The notes under the pieces were generated by a model, which saw nothing but the letters and a program-made list of their open reading frames with translations, did not search any database and was not told the DNA's origin. The position numbers and the translations under genes were made by a program. Shown in pieces: positions 1 to 5,900 of a DNA stretch of 24,604 nt. The DNA is from JBQKLI01 sp012798975 (GTDB taxonomy: Bacteria > Bacillota > Clostridia > Tissierellales > Peptoniphilaceae). The DNA lies in contig NZ_JBQKLI010000022.1 in NCBI RefSeq assembly GCF_052116305.1, positions 1 through 24,604 on the forward strand, in the 5' to 3' direction. Each line of letters begins with the position of its first letter. The stretch's first letter is position 1.

Positions 1-80
1 GCGATATCTCACTATCAATAGGCTTTCGCGGCATAAACCGCTCGATCAGGCTGGATGATTGACCACAAAATGATACCCGA

Positions 81-110
81 GGAATTTACACACTAATATG
101 GACTTGACTC
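81..110 (+). mobile_element. Right terminal repeat of an IS256-like element (element otherwise outside the window)
   Basis: The segment carries a TTTACACA block followed by TATGGACTTGACTC. Read outward-in on the minus strand it begins GAGTCAAGTCCATATT and continues into GTGTGTAAA, which resembles the terminal inverted repeats of IS256-family elements as I remember them. The DNA to its left (1-80) would be the tail of that element; an open stretch ending in a stop at 19-21 could be the last codons of a transposase, but it is too short to identify. A second element of similar type starts at the other end of the window. Family assignment is from memory of the repeat pattern and was not checked by alignment. 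Confidence 0.5.
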
Positions 111-185
111 ATCTCTTCTTTATAGTAATGAGGAATTGATTATTATTTTATTACTATTTCTTTTACTTTTAAGGAGGAGATCCTA

Positions 186-365
186 ATGTCAGTTAAGAAA
201 ATTTCGGCTTTAGCATTAGCTACGGCAATTTCTGTACAAACTATTTTGTCTCCAGCAGCTGTTATGGCTCAAGAAGATACCAAGAATTCTCAAGTAGCCA
301 CAATGGATGCTAAAAGAGCCGCAGAAGAAGCAGATCTTTCAACTGGTTTACATCCGACAAATTAG
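186..365 (+). pseudogene. Signal-peptide fragment of the CWB2 metallophosphoesterase, cut off by a frameshift
   Basis: This 59-codon reading frame starts at an ATG with a strong ribosome-binding site (AAGGAGG at 171-177). It encodes a classic Sec signal peptide: MSVKK, then a hydrophobic stretch, then a cleavage site near AVMA/QED. It ends at a TAG at 363-365. The next reading frame (-1 relative to this one) is already open from 314 and encodes NWFTSDKLDSYVWVSES before the first internal ATG at 398. That looks like natural secreted phosphoesterase sequence, so the original gene probably ran from 186 to 2731 and lost one base around 330-350. No homopolymer run or slippery heptamer is visible there. 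A sequencing error would give the same picture. Confidence 0.75.
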
Positions 366-397
366 ATTCCTATGTATGGGTTTCTGAAAGCAGAGAT

Positions 398-2731
398 ATG
401 AAAAATGCAAAGGCCTTTCCAGCAGAAGCCTCTGTGGTAGATTCTCATTATGTGGAGAGAGACGAAAAAGGATTTTTTATTTTCCAACTTATCGATAACG
501 CTTCTAATACTGTAAAAAAATATTTTACAGATGAAGGCAAAAAAGGACAAAAATGGGATCATAATAAAGAAATTACAGATAAAGAAAAAGAATCTGTTAA
601 AATCGATGTGAATAAAATTCCTGAGTATTCCTATAAGGCCGATGCAAAAGGTTTAAAACCGGATACAGAATACTTCTATCAAGCAGGAAGCAGTACCGGC
701 GGCAAATCAGAAGTGGGAAGTTTCAGAACAGCTGACAAAGACCAAGACAAATTTACATTCCTTCAGTATACAGATACACAAAACGCATACTGGAATCAAA
801 ATCTTATCGATGAAGCAGCTTTCGGAGCAGATACCTTAAGAAGAGCTTTAGAAACAGCTCCTGATAGCGAATTCGTAATCCACTCTGGAGACATCGTCGA
901 AGTAGCTGAAGTGGAAGACGAGTGGGTTGATTTGTTTGGAAAGTCTAAGGATTCCTTCTTAAAAACAACACTAGCTCCAGCACCTGGAAACCACGATGAG
1001 TACGGATTAAACTACAATGAAAAATTTCTTACGAAGTTCAACGATCACTTCAACGTTCCATCAGAAGGAAAAATCGATGGCGGATCTTATTATTCTTATG
1101 ATTACAACGGCGTTCATTTTGTAAATTTAAATACAAATGATTACAAAAACGACGATAACAAAGCAGTAGGCGACGAGCAGCAGGCATGGATTAAAAAAGA
1201 TGTTCAAGATGCAAGAGCAAGAGGTGCCCAGTGGGTTGTCCTAAACTACCACAAGCCGATCTTCTCAAAATCTTACCATTCTCTTCAAGATAAAGATGTT
1301 CAGAATGTTAAAGACGAACTGATGAAACTAATCGACGAATTAGATATCGATATCGCTTTACAAGGTCATGATCATGTTTTATCTAGAACAAAATCATTAA
1401 GATACGCTCCAAAAAGCGAATCTTTATTTAATGGAAAAATAGCCGAAGATTCTACAAAAGTATCCGGAATCGACACTTTGAAAAATCCTACCGGAACCAC
1501 ATTCGTATTGCCGAATACAGGCGGAACAAAAGCCTATGACGCGATTTACGACAAAGGAATCGACCATGTAAAGAAAGTTCGACCTTCTCTTAGCTGGTTA
1601 ACACAAGATTTGTTAGATGAATATAACGAACTTTTCGCTATCGGTTCTCAGCCTCAAAAAGCTCCAGAGTTTGCAAACTCTCATTCAAACTTCAGAGACT
1701 CTACATTCCAAAACTTTGCAAAATATACAGTAGACGGAGAAACATTAACAACAGAGCTTTATCAAGTATCTGGAGAATTAGATAACCGTAAAGTAGAAAA
1801 AGTAGATACCTTCCAAATTGTGAAAGAAAAAGTAGATCCAAATGCAAAACAATTAGCTCCGACAGATCGTTACGAAGGAAATACAAGATACGAAACAGCT
1901 GTAGAAGTAAGCAGAAACCACTATGACCAATCCGAGACCGTAATCCTTGCAAGCGGAGAAACATTCCCGGATTCAACAGCTGCAGCATCCCTTTCCGACC
2001 TTTATAAAGCACCTATACTTTTAAGCCGAAAAGCTTCCCTGCCCGATGCAGTAAAAGCAGAAATTTCAAGACTAGGCGCTAAAAAAGTCCTTCTATTAGG
2101 TGGAGAAAATGCACTTTCTTCTCAAGTAGCAGAATCTTTAAAAGGATTAGAAGTTGAAAGAATCGCGGGAGCCAACCGTTCTGAAACAGCTGCATTAATC
2201 GCTGATAAAGTACTTTCCGAAACAAAATCTAAAAAAGCCATCCTAGTAGGAGGGTCCGAAGTAAGATTTGCAGATGCCTTATCTGCCGGACTTCCAGTAT
2301 TCAAAGAAGATGCTCCAATACTTTTTACAAGAGGAGAGGATATCGACTCTTCAACTCAAAATATTTTGAAAAACAAGAATATCGAAGAAGTCTATATCAT
2401 TGGAGGAGATGCAGCAGTAGCCTCTAAAGCGGAAGAAACTGTAAAGAAAAATGTTAAAAAAGCAGATCGAATCGCTGGAGACAACCGCTATAAAACATCT
2501 ATCGAAGTAAAAGACTGCTTCGCTCCAAAAGCATCCAATGTAATAGTAGCCAGCGGACAAGACTTCGCAGATGCATTAGTATCAAGCTCCATCTTAAATA
2601 GTAAAGAAGCCCCTATCCTTCTTACAAATAAAGAAAATACAATCAAAGAAATCAACCAAGCATTAAGAAATGATTCCATCGAAAGAATTACTGTAGTAGG
2701 CGGAAAAGCTGCAGTTGGTACACTTCGATAG
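398..2731 (+). CDS. Metallophosphoesterase with purple-acid-phosphatase-like N domain and three CWB2 cell-wall-binding repeats
   Basis: Probable cell-surface phosphoesterase, read here from the first in-frame ATG (777 residues). Residues 1-112 look like the N-terminal beta domain of purple acid phosphatases (KGLKPDTEYFYQAG ... SFRT). The catalytic metallophosphoesterase domain follows with all metal-binding motifs: TDTQ (D126), SGD (163-165), GNHD (197-200), NYHKP (H285) and GHDH (323-326). Residues about 490-777 contain three CWB2 repeats (PF04122 type), with RYEGNTRYETA, RIAGANRSETA and RIAGDNRYKTS at their starts and LLGGENAL, IIGGDAAV and VVGGKAAV near their ends; these bind anionic wall polymers in clostridia. 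The ATG at 398 has no convincing ribosome-binding site and there is no signal peptide in this frame, because the signal segment lies at 186-365 in another frame. As sequenced, a secreted product would need the frame restored. The physiological substrate is unknown. Confidence 0.88.
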   Translation: MKNAKAFPAEASVVDSHYVERDEKGFFIFQLIDNASNTVKKYFTDEGKKGQKWDHNKEITDKEKESVKIDVNKIPEYSYKADAKGLKPDTEYFYQAGSSTGGKSEVGSFRTADKDQDKFTFLQYTDTQNAYWNQNLIDEAAFGADTLRRALETAPDSEFVIHSGDIVEVAEVEDEWVDLFGKSKDSFLKTTLAPAPGNHDEYGLNYNEKFLTKFNDHFNVPSEGKIDGGSYYSYDYNGVHFVNLNTNDYKNDDNKAVGDEQQAWIKKDVQDARARGAQWVVLNYHKPIFSKSYHSLQDKDVQNVKDELMKLIDELDIDIALQGHDHVLSRTKSLRYAPKSESLFNGKIAEDSTKVSGIDTLKNPTGTTFVLPNTGGTKAYDAIYDKGIDHVKKVRPSLSWLTQDLLDEYNELFAIGSQPQKAPEFANSHSNFRDSTFQNFAKYTVDGETLTTELYQVSGELDNRKVEKVDTFQIVKEKVDPNAKQLAPTDRYEGNTRYETAVEVSRNHYDQSETVILASGETFPDSTAAASLSDLYKAPILLSRKASLPDAVKAEISRLGAKKVLLLGGENALSSQVAESLKGLEVERIAGANRSETAALIADKVLSETKSKKAILVGGSEVRFADALSAGLPVFKEDAPILFTRGEDIDSSTQNILKNKNIEEVYIIGGDAAVASKAEETVKKNVKKADRIAGDNRYKTSIEVKDCFAPKASNVIVASGQDFADALVSSSILNSKEAPILLTNKENTIKEINQALRNDSIERITVVGGKAAVGTLR

Positions 2732-2735
2732 GAAG

Positions 2736-2807
2736 ACAAAAAAGAGCGGAAGAATAATAAAGCGGAGTTTTTATAGAAAACCTCCGCTTTTCTTCTGCTC
2801 TTTTTTT
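2736..2807 (+). terminator. Rho-independent terminator after the phosphoesterase gene
   Basis: Five bases after the stop codon there is a nested hairpin. The inner stem pairs AAAGCGGAG with CTCCGCTTT, the outer stem pairs AAAAGAGC and GAAGAA with TTCTTC and GCTCTTTT, and a run of T follows. The double stem makes a strong terminator. Confidence 0.85.
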
Positions 2808-2834
2808 AATTTTCAAATGAAAGAAACACTCACA

Positions 2835-2911
2835 CTCTATTTCTTCTAGTCCCTTCATTTCTACTGACCTCTAGGTTATTGTTTCCCTTCTAGGGGAAGG
2901 ATGAAGGGCGC
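2835..2911. repeat. Diverged direct repeat (left copy) carrying half of a family A hairpin
   Basis: CTCTATTTCTTCTAGTCCC and the following bases through GGGGAAGGATGAAGGGCG recur at 3148-3223 with only a few changes. In this copy the right arm of the hairpin is lost, and sequence of repeat family B begins about 12 bases later, so it looks like a truncated copy joined to another element. Confidence 0.75.
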
Positions 2912-2924
2912 CTAAGATTCGCCT

Positions 2925-3143
2925 GAAGCCCTAGTCTAAATCATGGTTCTGATTTAGTCACAGGTCAGCAGATCGTTCTTAGCAAATGAAGATTCGTTCA
3001 TTTGGAGAACGAGTTGCACCAGACCTACTAAGTTTTCAAAAAACAAAAACTAAGTTAGGTCTAGCTCATGCCACTCATTTCCCAATCACGATCTCTTCCG
3101 TGATTGGTTAGAAACGATCGGCCACACTTCTTTTAAAATCTCT
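2925..3143. repeat. Structured repeat family B, copy 1 (long form)
   Basis: This copy begins GAAGCCCTAGTC and ends with TTTTAAAATCTCT. It contains a series of hairpins: CTAAATCA/TGATTTAG (2936-2943 with 2950-2957), a CGTTCT/AGAACG stem enclosing AAATGAA/TTCATTT (about 2973-3010), an imperfect AGACCTA/TAGGTCT-type stem (about 3020-3062), and CCAATCACG/CGTGATTGG (3082-3090 with 3099-3107). Related copies lie at 3411-3512, 3607-3727 and, inverted, 23115-23256. It shows no coding potential and its function is unknown. Confidence 0.8.
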
Positions 3144-3202
3144 CATACTCTATTACTTCTAATCCCTTCATTTCTATCGGCCTCTAGGTTATTGCTTCCC
3201 TT

Positions 3203-3307
3203 CTAGGGGAAGGATGAAGGGCGTTGCGATTCGCCCTCATATCCTTCCCCTAGGACCCCTTCCTTTTACACCCCCAACGCTTAGGAGCAGGGGAGTCTTT
3301 CGACTTC
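3203..3307. repeat. Structured repeat family A, copy 1
   Basis: A perfect 13-bp stem (CTAGGGGAAGGAT at 3203-3215 with ATCCTTCCCCTAG at 3241-3253) continues into AGGGCG/CGCCCT around a TTGCGATT loop. A CCCC...GCT...AGC...GGGG stem and a short AGTC/GACT stem at 3294-3305 follow. The second full copy at 17704-17806 keeps every stem while changing paired bases together. Confidence 0.82.
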
Positions 3308-3410
3308 AAGATTAAGTTTCGTTTTAAAACTAAAAAAAGCATGCTCCATATTTTTTCATTATTCCCCTCTTTCTCACACTAAATCCCTAACCGAAAACAT
3401 TTTTTAGAAT

Positions 3411-3512
3411 TAAGTTGCCCCAGACCTACTAAATTTTTTTAATCAGCTAGAACTAGCTCATGCCATTCGTTTCCCAAGAGCAGTTTTTTACGTTCTATGG
3501 AAACGATCAGTT
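3411..3512. repeat. Structured repeat family B, decayed partial copy
   Basis: This copy shares AGACCTACTAA, CTAGCTCATGCCA and CGTTTCCC with copy 1 and ends GGAAACGATCA. Its main stem is degraded (CCAAGAGCA opposite GTTCTATGG pairs poorly), so it looks like a decaying copy. Confidence 0.65.
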
Positions 3513-3566
3513 ACATAATAAAAGGATCCTGTCTTTTATTAGGTAGAAAAATGAATGTTCCTTTCA

Positions 3567-3606
3567 TTTTTCCACTACAACTCCCCTCTCCCCTCTATCA
3601 CACTTT
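3567..3606. repeat. CT-rich intergenic module joined to family B
   Basis: The segment reads TTTTCCACT, a variable pentamer, TCCCCTCTCCCCTCT and then TCACACT. Close matches occur at 12011-12047 and, on the opposite strand as part of family B copy 4, at about 23222-23256. Looser versions occur at 3361-3380, 17878-17897, 18431-18470 and 23946-23996. It is a recurring intergenic sequence of unknown role. Confidence 0.65.
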
Positions 3607-3727
3607 GAAGCCCTAGTCCAAATCAGGTATTTTGATTTGGCAACAGGTCTCATGCCACTCGTTTCCCAATCACGATCTCTTCCGTGATTGGTTAGAAACG
3701 ATCGGCCACACTTCTTTTAAAATCTCT
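3607..3727. repeat. Structured repeat family B, copy 3 (short form)
   Basis: The stems are CCAAATCA/TGATTTGG (3618-3625 with 3633-3640) and CCAATCACG/CGTGATTGG (3666-3674 with 3683-3691). The right half, from CATGCCACTC to TTTTAAAATCTCT, is nearly identical to 3067-3143, and the left stem differs from copy 1 by a paired T-A to C-G change. Confidence 0.8.
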
Positions 3728-3740
3728 TCACTCTTTTTTA

Positions 3741-3785
3741 GCTCCACTGTCTGAACGAAGCGTTAGCGCAGTGAGTTTGGAGCTA
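3741..3785. repeat. Repeat family C, truncated copy
   Basis: AGCTCCA and TGGAGCT form the ends of a small hairpin enclosing GTCTGAACGAAGCG...GTGAGTT, the same core found in the three larger family C copies downstream. Confidence 0.65.
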
Positions 3786-3820
3786 GTGTTTTCTCCGTGA
3801 GTTCGAAAGAATTCATTTTT

Positions 3821-3933
3821 GAGACTATTTTAAATAGAATAGCTTTCTCCACCGCCGAGGATGTCTGAGCGCAGCGAGTTCCGCAGGCCCAGAGGGTTTC
3901 TTGCAGTAAGCGTGGATTTGTTAAAATAGTTTC
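3821..3933. repeat. Repeat family C, copy 1
   Basis: The outer arms GAGACTATTTTAA (3821-3833) and TTAAAATAGTTTC (3921-3933) enclose the conserved core GCCGAGGATGTCTGAGCG...GTTCCGCAGGCC. The inner arm that should match GGGTTTCTT is not present, so the 5' half of this copy is degraded. Confidence 0.75.
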
Positions 3934-3982
3934 CGGATGGTTGATTTTATTAATAAACCCTTCTGCTCTATTTTGGTCAAAC

Positions 3983-4012
3983 AAAAAGGAAAGTGGCGTT
4001 CTTCCACTTTCC
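3983..4012 (-). terminator. Terminator-like hairpin between family C copies
   Basis: Read on the minus strand, GGAAAGTGG-AAGAACG-CCACTTTCC is followed by TTTTTG. The same hairpin recurs at 4216-4245 and behind argD at 18392-18424, so it probably acts as a terminator for leftward transcripts leaving the sigma-factor operon. Confidence 0.65.
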
Positions 4013-4056
4013 TTCCTCCAGTCCTCCAAGAGTTCGTTTTAAAAATAGAATGACTT

Positions 4057-4193
4057 AAAATTATTTTTTGAAAATCACAGCGATCTCAAAGAGACCCCTC
4101 CTAGCCGAGGATGTCTGGACGAAGCGAAGCGTAGTGAGTTCCGCAGGCCCAAAGGGTCTCTTTGAGGGAGCATAGATTTTCTAAAATAATTTT
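4057..4193. repeat. Repeat family C, copy 2
   Basis: The outer stem is AAAATTATTTT/AAAATAATTTT (4057-4067 with 4183-4193), the next stem GAAAATC/GATTTTC (4070-4076 with 4175-4181), and the inner stem a perfect 13-bp CTCAAAGAGACCC/GGGTCTCTTTGAG (4085-4097 with 4154-4166). The family core starts at 4104. Several paired positions differ from copy 3 but stay complementary. Confidence 0.82.
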
Positions 4194-4215
4194 CGGAATA
4201 AACTTTTGGTCAAAC

Positions 4216-4245
4216 AAAAAGGAAAGTGATGTCCTTCCACTTTCC
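4216..4245 (-). terminator. Terminator-like hairpin, second copy behind the sigma-factor gene
   Basis: On the minus strand GGAAAGTG and CACTTTCC pair around a short loop and are followed by TTTTTG. It is the first such hairpin downstream of the sigma-factor gene and the likeliest end of that transcript; the hairpin at 3983-4012 would back it up. Confidence 0.6.
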
Positions 4246-4263
4246 TTCTTCCAGTCCCCCTAA

Positions 4264-4444
4264 GGGATAATTCTTAAAATTTTAAGACTTGAAACTATTT
4301 TTTACAAATCCTAGCGAACGAAAAGAAACCCCTCCCAGCCGAGGATGTCTGAGCGCAGCGAGTTCCGCAGGCCCAGAGGGTTTCTTGTATTAAGCGTGGA
4401 TTTGTTAAAATAGTTTCCGGATGGTTAATTTTAAGAATTATCCC
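4264..4444. repeat. Repeat family C, copy 3, flanked by an inverted repeat that includes the sigma-factor stop codon
   Basis: The stems are GAAACTATTTT/AAAATAGTTTC (4291-4301 with 4407-4417), CAAATCC/GGATTTG (4305-4311 with 4398-4404) and AAGAAACCC/GGGTTTCTT (4323-4331 with 4378-4386), around a core starting at 4338. Outside these lies a perfect 18-bp inverted repeat: GGGATAATTCTTAAAATT at 4264-4281 and its complement at 4427-4444. The right arm contains the last bases and stop codon of the sigma-factor gene. Confidence 0.82.
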
Positions 4445-5220
4445 ATCGTTTCGTCCATTTCAACCTTAAACTTCTCGATAATCTTTTTCTCGATTCTAGA
4501 AACTGTCATTTGGCTGATATTCAGTTCTTTTGCGATAGAGACTTGTGTTTTTTTATCGAAATATCGATCTATTAATATCTTCTTTTCCATATCCGTTAAT
4601 TTCGTCATGGCTCTGGCGAAGAAATCTCGGATTTCTACTTGATTGAAGTATTCATCTTCTTCTCCTACCAAATCTCTTAAATTCACTTCACGATCATCGT
4701 TTTGAGAGTCGAAGGTGGAATCTAAGGACTGGGGAGCATACACACGGCTTGCCTCCAAGGCTTCCAGAACTTCTTCTTCTGTGGTATTCAGATATTCTGC
4801 GATATCGCTTACGGTAGGCGATCTCTGAAGGTTCTGGCTTAAGTAGGTTTTTGCATTGTTCACTTTTTTAGAGACTTCCTGGATTCTTCTCGGTACTCGG
4901 ATAACCCAGCCTTTATCTCTAAAATACTTCTTGATTTCTCCCACAATCGTAGGAGTAGCAAAACTTGAAAATTCAAATCCTTTGCTTACATCATAACGGT
5001 CTATAGCGAGGATCAGTCCGATGCTTGCTACTTGGAATAAATCATCGTATTCAATTCCTTTATTGACGTATTTTTTCGCAAGAATCTCTGCGATATAAAG
5101 ATGTTTCTCTATTAAAACTTCACGAAGTTGAGGATCCCTCGTCTTATCGTATTCAAGAAACATCTCTTTGATCTGCAGCTGTTCTTTCGTTCTTTTTTTC
5201 TTACCCTTGTGTTTCGCCAT
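4438..5220 (-). CDS. sigB: Sigma-B/F-type RNA polymerase sigma factor
   Basis: Alternative sigma factor of the SigB/SigF/SigG subfamily, probably directing a stress or adaptation regulon. Region 2 is clear: DDLFQVASIGLILAIDRYD, the core-binding segment, followed by FEFSSFATPTIVGEIKKYFRD and WVIRVPRR for -10 recognition (about residues 60-115). Region 3 spans about 120-160, and region 4 has a helix-turn-helix (TQVSIAKELNISQMTVSRIEKK, about 227-248). I chose the ATG at 5220 (260 residues) because AAGGGTGA lies at a proper distance; an ATG six bases earlier, at 5226, would sit directly on that site. The gene overlaps the end of the anti-sigma gene by 20 bases, which suggests translational coupling. 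It is last in a gyrA-rsbV-rsbW-sigma series, the order I recall for sigB of Clostridioides difficile. Its 3' end is part of a large inverted repeat. Confidence 0.88.
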   Translation of the reverse strand: MAKHKGKKKRTKEQLQIKEMFLEYDKTRDPQLREVLIEKHLYIAEILAKKYVNKGIEYDDLFQVASIGLILAIDRYDVSKGFEFSSFATPTIVGEIKKYFRDKGWVIRVPRRIQEVSKKVNNAKTYLSQNLQRSPTVSDIAEYLNTTEEEVLEALEASRVYAPQSLDSTFDSQNDDREVNLRDLVGEEDEYFNQVEIRDFFARAMTKLTDMEKKILIDRYFDKKTQVSIAKELNISQMTVSRIEKKIIEKFKVEMDETMG

Positions 5221-5575
5221 GATCATTCACCCTTAAATATTTAATGAGATGAACGCCCTCATTATCGATTTTAACTTCGTCCATCAGTATTTCCATAATA
5301 CTTGCCGCAAGTTCACGATTCATACCTTCTTCTACATCCAAACTTTTTTTCTTTTCTACATGAATTTCAAGAGCATCTGTTTTATCTTCTAATGTTAAAC
5401 GCAGTTTTTCAGAAGTACCCAGCTGAATATTGCAGGCTTCGCTGACACAAACTCTTAAATCTTCTATCGCTTCGATATCAAAATCCATTTGACTCGCTAT
5501 AAAAGAAGTCGCCATTCGAATTAAGGTAATATTTTTCTCTTCATTGGGAACTGTAAGTTTGATCTTTTCAGCCAT
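5201..5575 (-). CDS. rsbW: RsbW-like anti-sigma factor with degenerate ATP-binding motifs
   Basis: Predicted partner of the downstream sigma factor: RsbW/SpoIIAB proteins bind their sigma factor and phosphorylate the antagonist. The first half fits the GHKL anti-sigma family (VPNEEKNITLIRMATSFIASQMDF, then IEDLRVCVSEAC at 37-48). The N-box, normally SEACTNAVxH, reads SEACNIQLG, so the magnesium-binding asparagine is out of place. The DxGxG box is replaced by KKKSLDVEEG, and no glycine-rich lid is present before ILMDEVKI. At 124 residues it is shorter than the usual 140-160. It may bind the sigma factor without being a normal kinase. The start at 5575 has AAGGAG upstream, overlapping the rsbV stop codon. 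The name rests on context plus partial similarity. Confidence 0.75.
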   Translation of the reverse strand: MAEKIKLTVPNEEKNITLIRMATSFIASQMDFDIEAIEDLRVCVSEACNIQLGTSEKLRLTLEDKTDALEIHVEKKKSLDVEEGMNRELAASIMEILMDEVKIDNEGVHLIKYLRVNDHGETQG

Positions 5576-5578
5576 GTT

Positions 5579-5890
5579 CTACTCCTTTATACTAATGATC
5601 TGGTCAAGATCGGTTATTTTAAACATTTTTCGGACATTTGGTTTTAAATTTTCCATATAGATCTGCTTGTCGTCTTCTTTTAAAATTTTATAGATCCCTA
5701 TAATTGTGCCAAGGCCTGTTGAATCGATATAATCAAGCTCTTTTGCATCGATATAGATATCGACGACTTCATCTTTCAGCATTTCTTCCACTTTTTCTTT
5801 TAAACTATTGCATGTATATGCGTCGAGATCCCCTTTTAAAAGAACGAGTAAACTATTTTGAGCTTTTTTTATTTCAAAGTTTAGTTCCAT
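5579..5890 (-). CDS. rsbV: STAS-domain anti-anti-sigma factor (RsbV/SpoIIAA-like)
   Basis: Small cytoplasmic STAS protein (103 residues) that in this family frees the sigma factor by binding the anti-sigma factor when unphosphorylated. The hallmark DYIDSTGLGTIIGI (residues 53-66) contains the serine that is normally phosphorylated (S57). The N-terminal strand and FEIKKAQNSLLVLLKGDLDAYT are typical. The start has AGGGGGAAAC upstream. It lies 10 bases after gyrA and four bases before the next start, so it is probably co-transcribed with the gyrase genes. The phosphorylatable serine is intact although the neighbouring kinase-type protein has lost its usual ATP motifs. Confidence 0.88.
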   Translation of the reverse strand: MELNFEIKKAQNSLLVLLKGDLDAYTCNSLKEKVEEMLKDEVVDIYIDAKELDYIDSTGLGTIIGIYKILKEDDKQIYMENLKPNVRKMFKITDLDQIISIKE

Positions 5891-5900
5891 TGTTTCCCCC

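Larger units (their letters stand above)
2811..4437. other. Gene-free 1.6-kb region made of structured repeats
   Basis: No credible gene is present between the phosphoesterase terminator and the end of the sigma-factor gene. The region is a mosaic of hairpin-forming repeats, listed separately: family A (3203-3307, partial at 2890-2912), family B (2925-3143, 3411-3512, 3607-3727) and family C (3741-3785, 3821-3933, 4057-4193, 4264-4444). The flanking genes converge on it. Reading frames here cross the repeats and are not conserved between copies. Confidence 0.8.

Noticed and set aside
104..131. Outward promoter formed by the IS end (TTGACT at 104-109) driving the phosphoesterase gene
   Set aside because: No reasonable -10 lies 16-18 bases downstream; the best candidates are at wrong distances.
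330..350. Programmed -1 ribosomal frameshift joining the signal peptide to the phosphoesterase
   Set aside because: No slippery heptamer, homopolymer or downstream pseudoknot is evident, so mutation or sequencing error is simpler.
3763..4029. 88-codon minus-strand reading frame across family C copy 1
   Set aside because: It reads through the hairpin core and the terminator-like hairpin, has no ribosome-binding site of note, and is not preserved in the other two copies.
2811..4437. CRISPR array
   Set aside because: Repeats are long, few, diverged and hairpin-based with no regular short spacers, and no cas genes are present.
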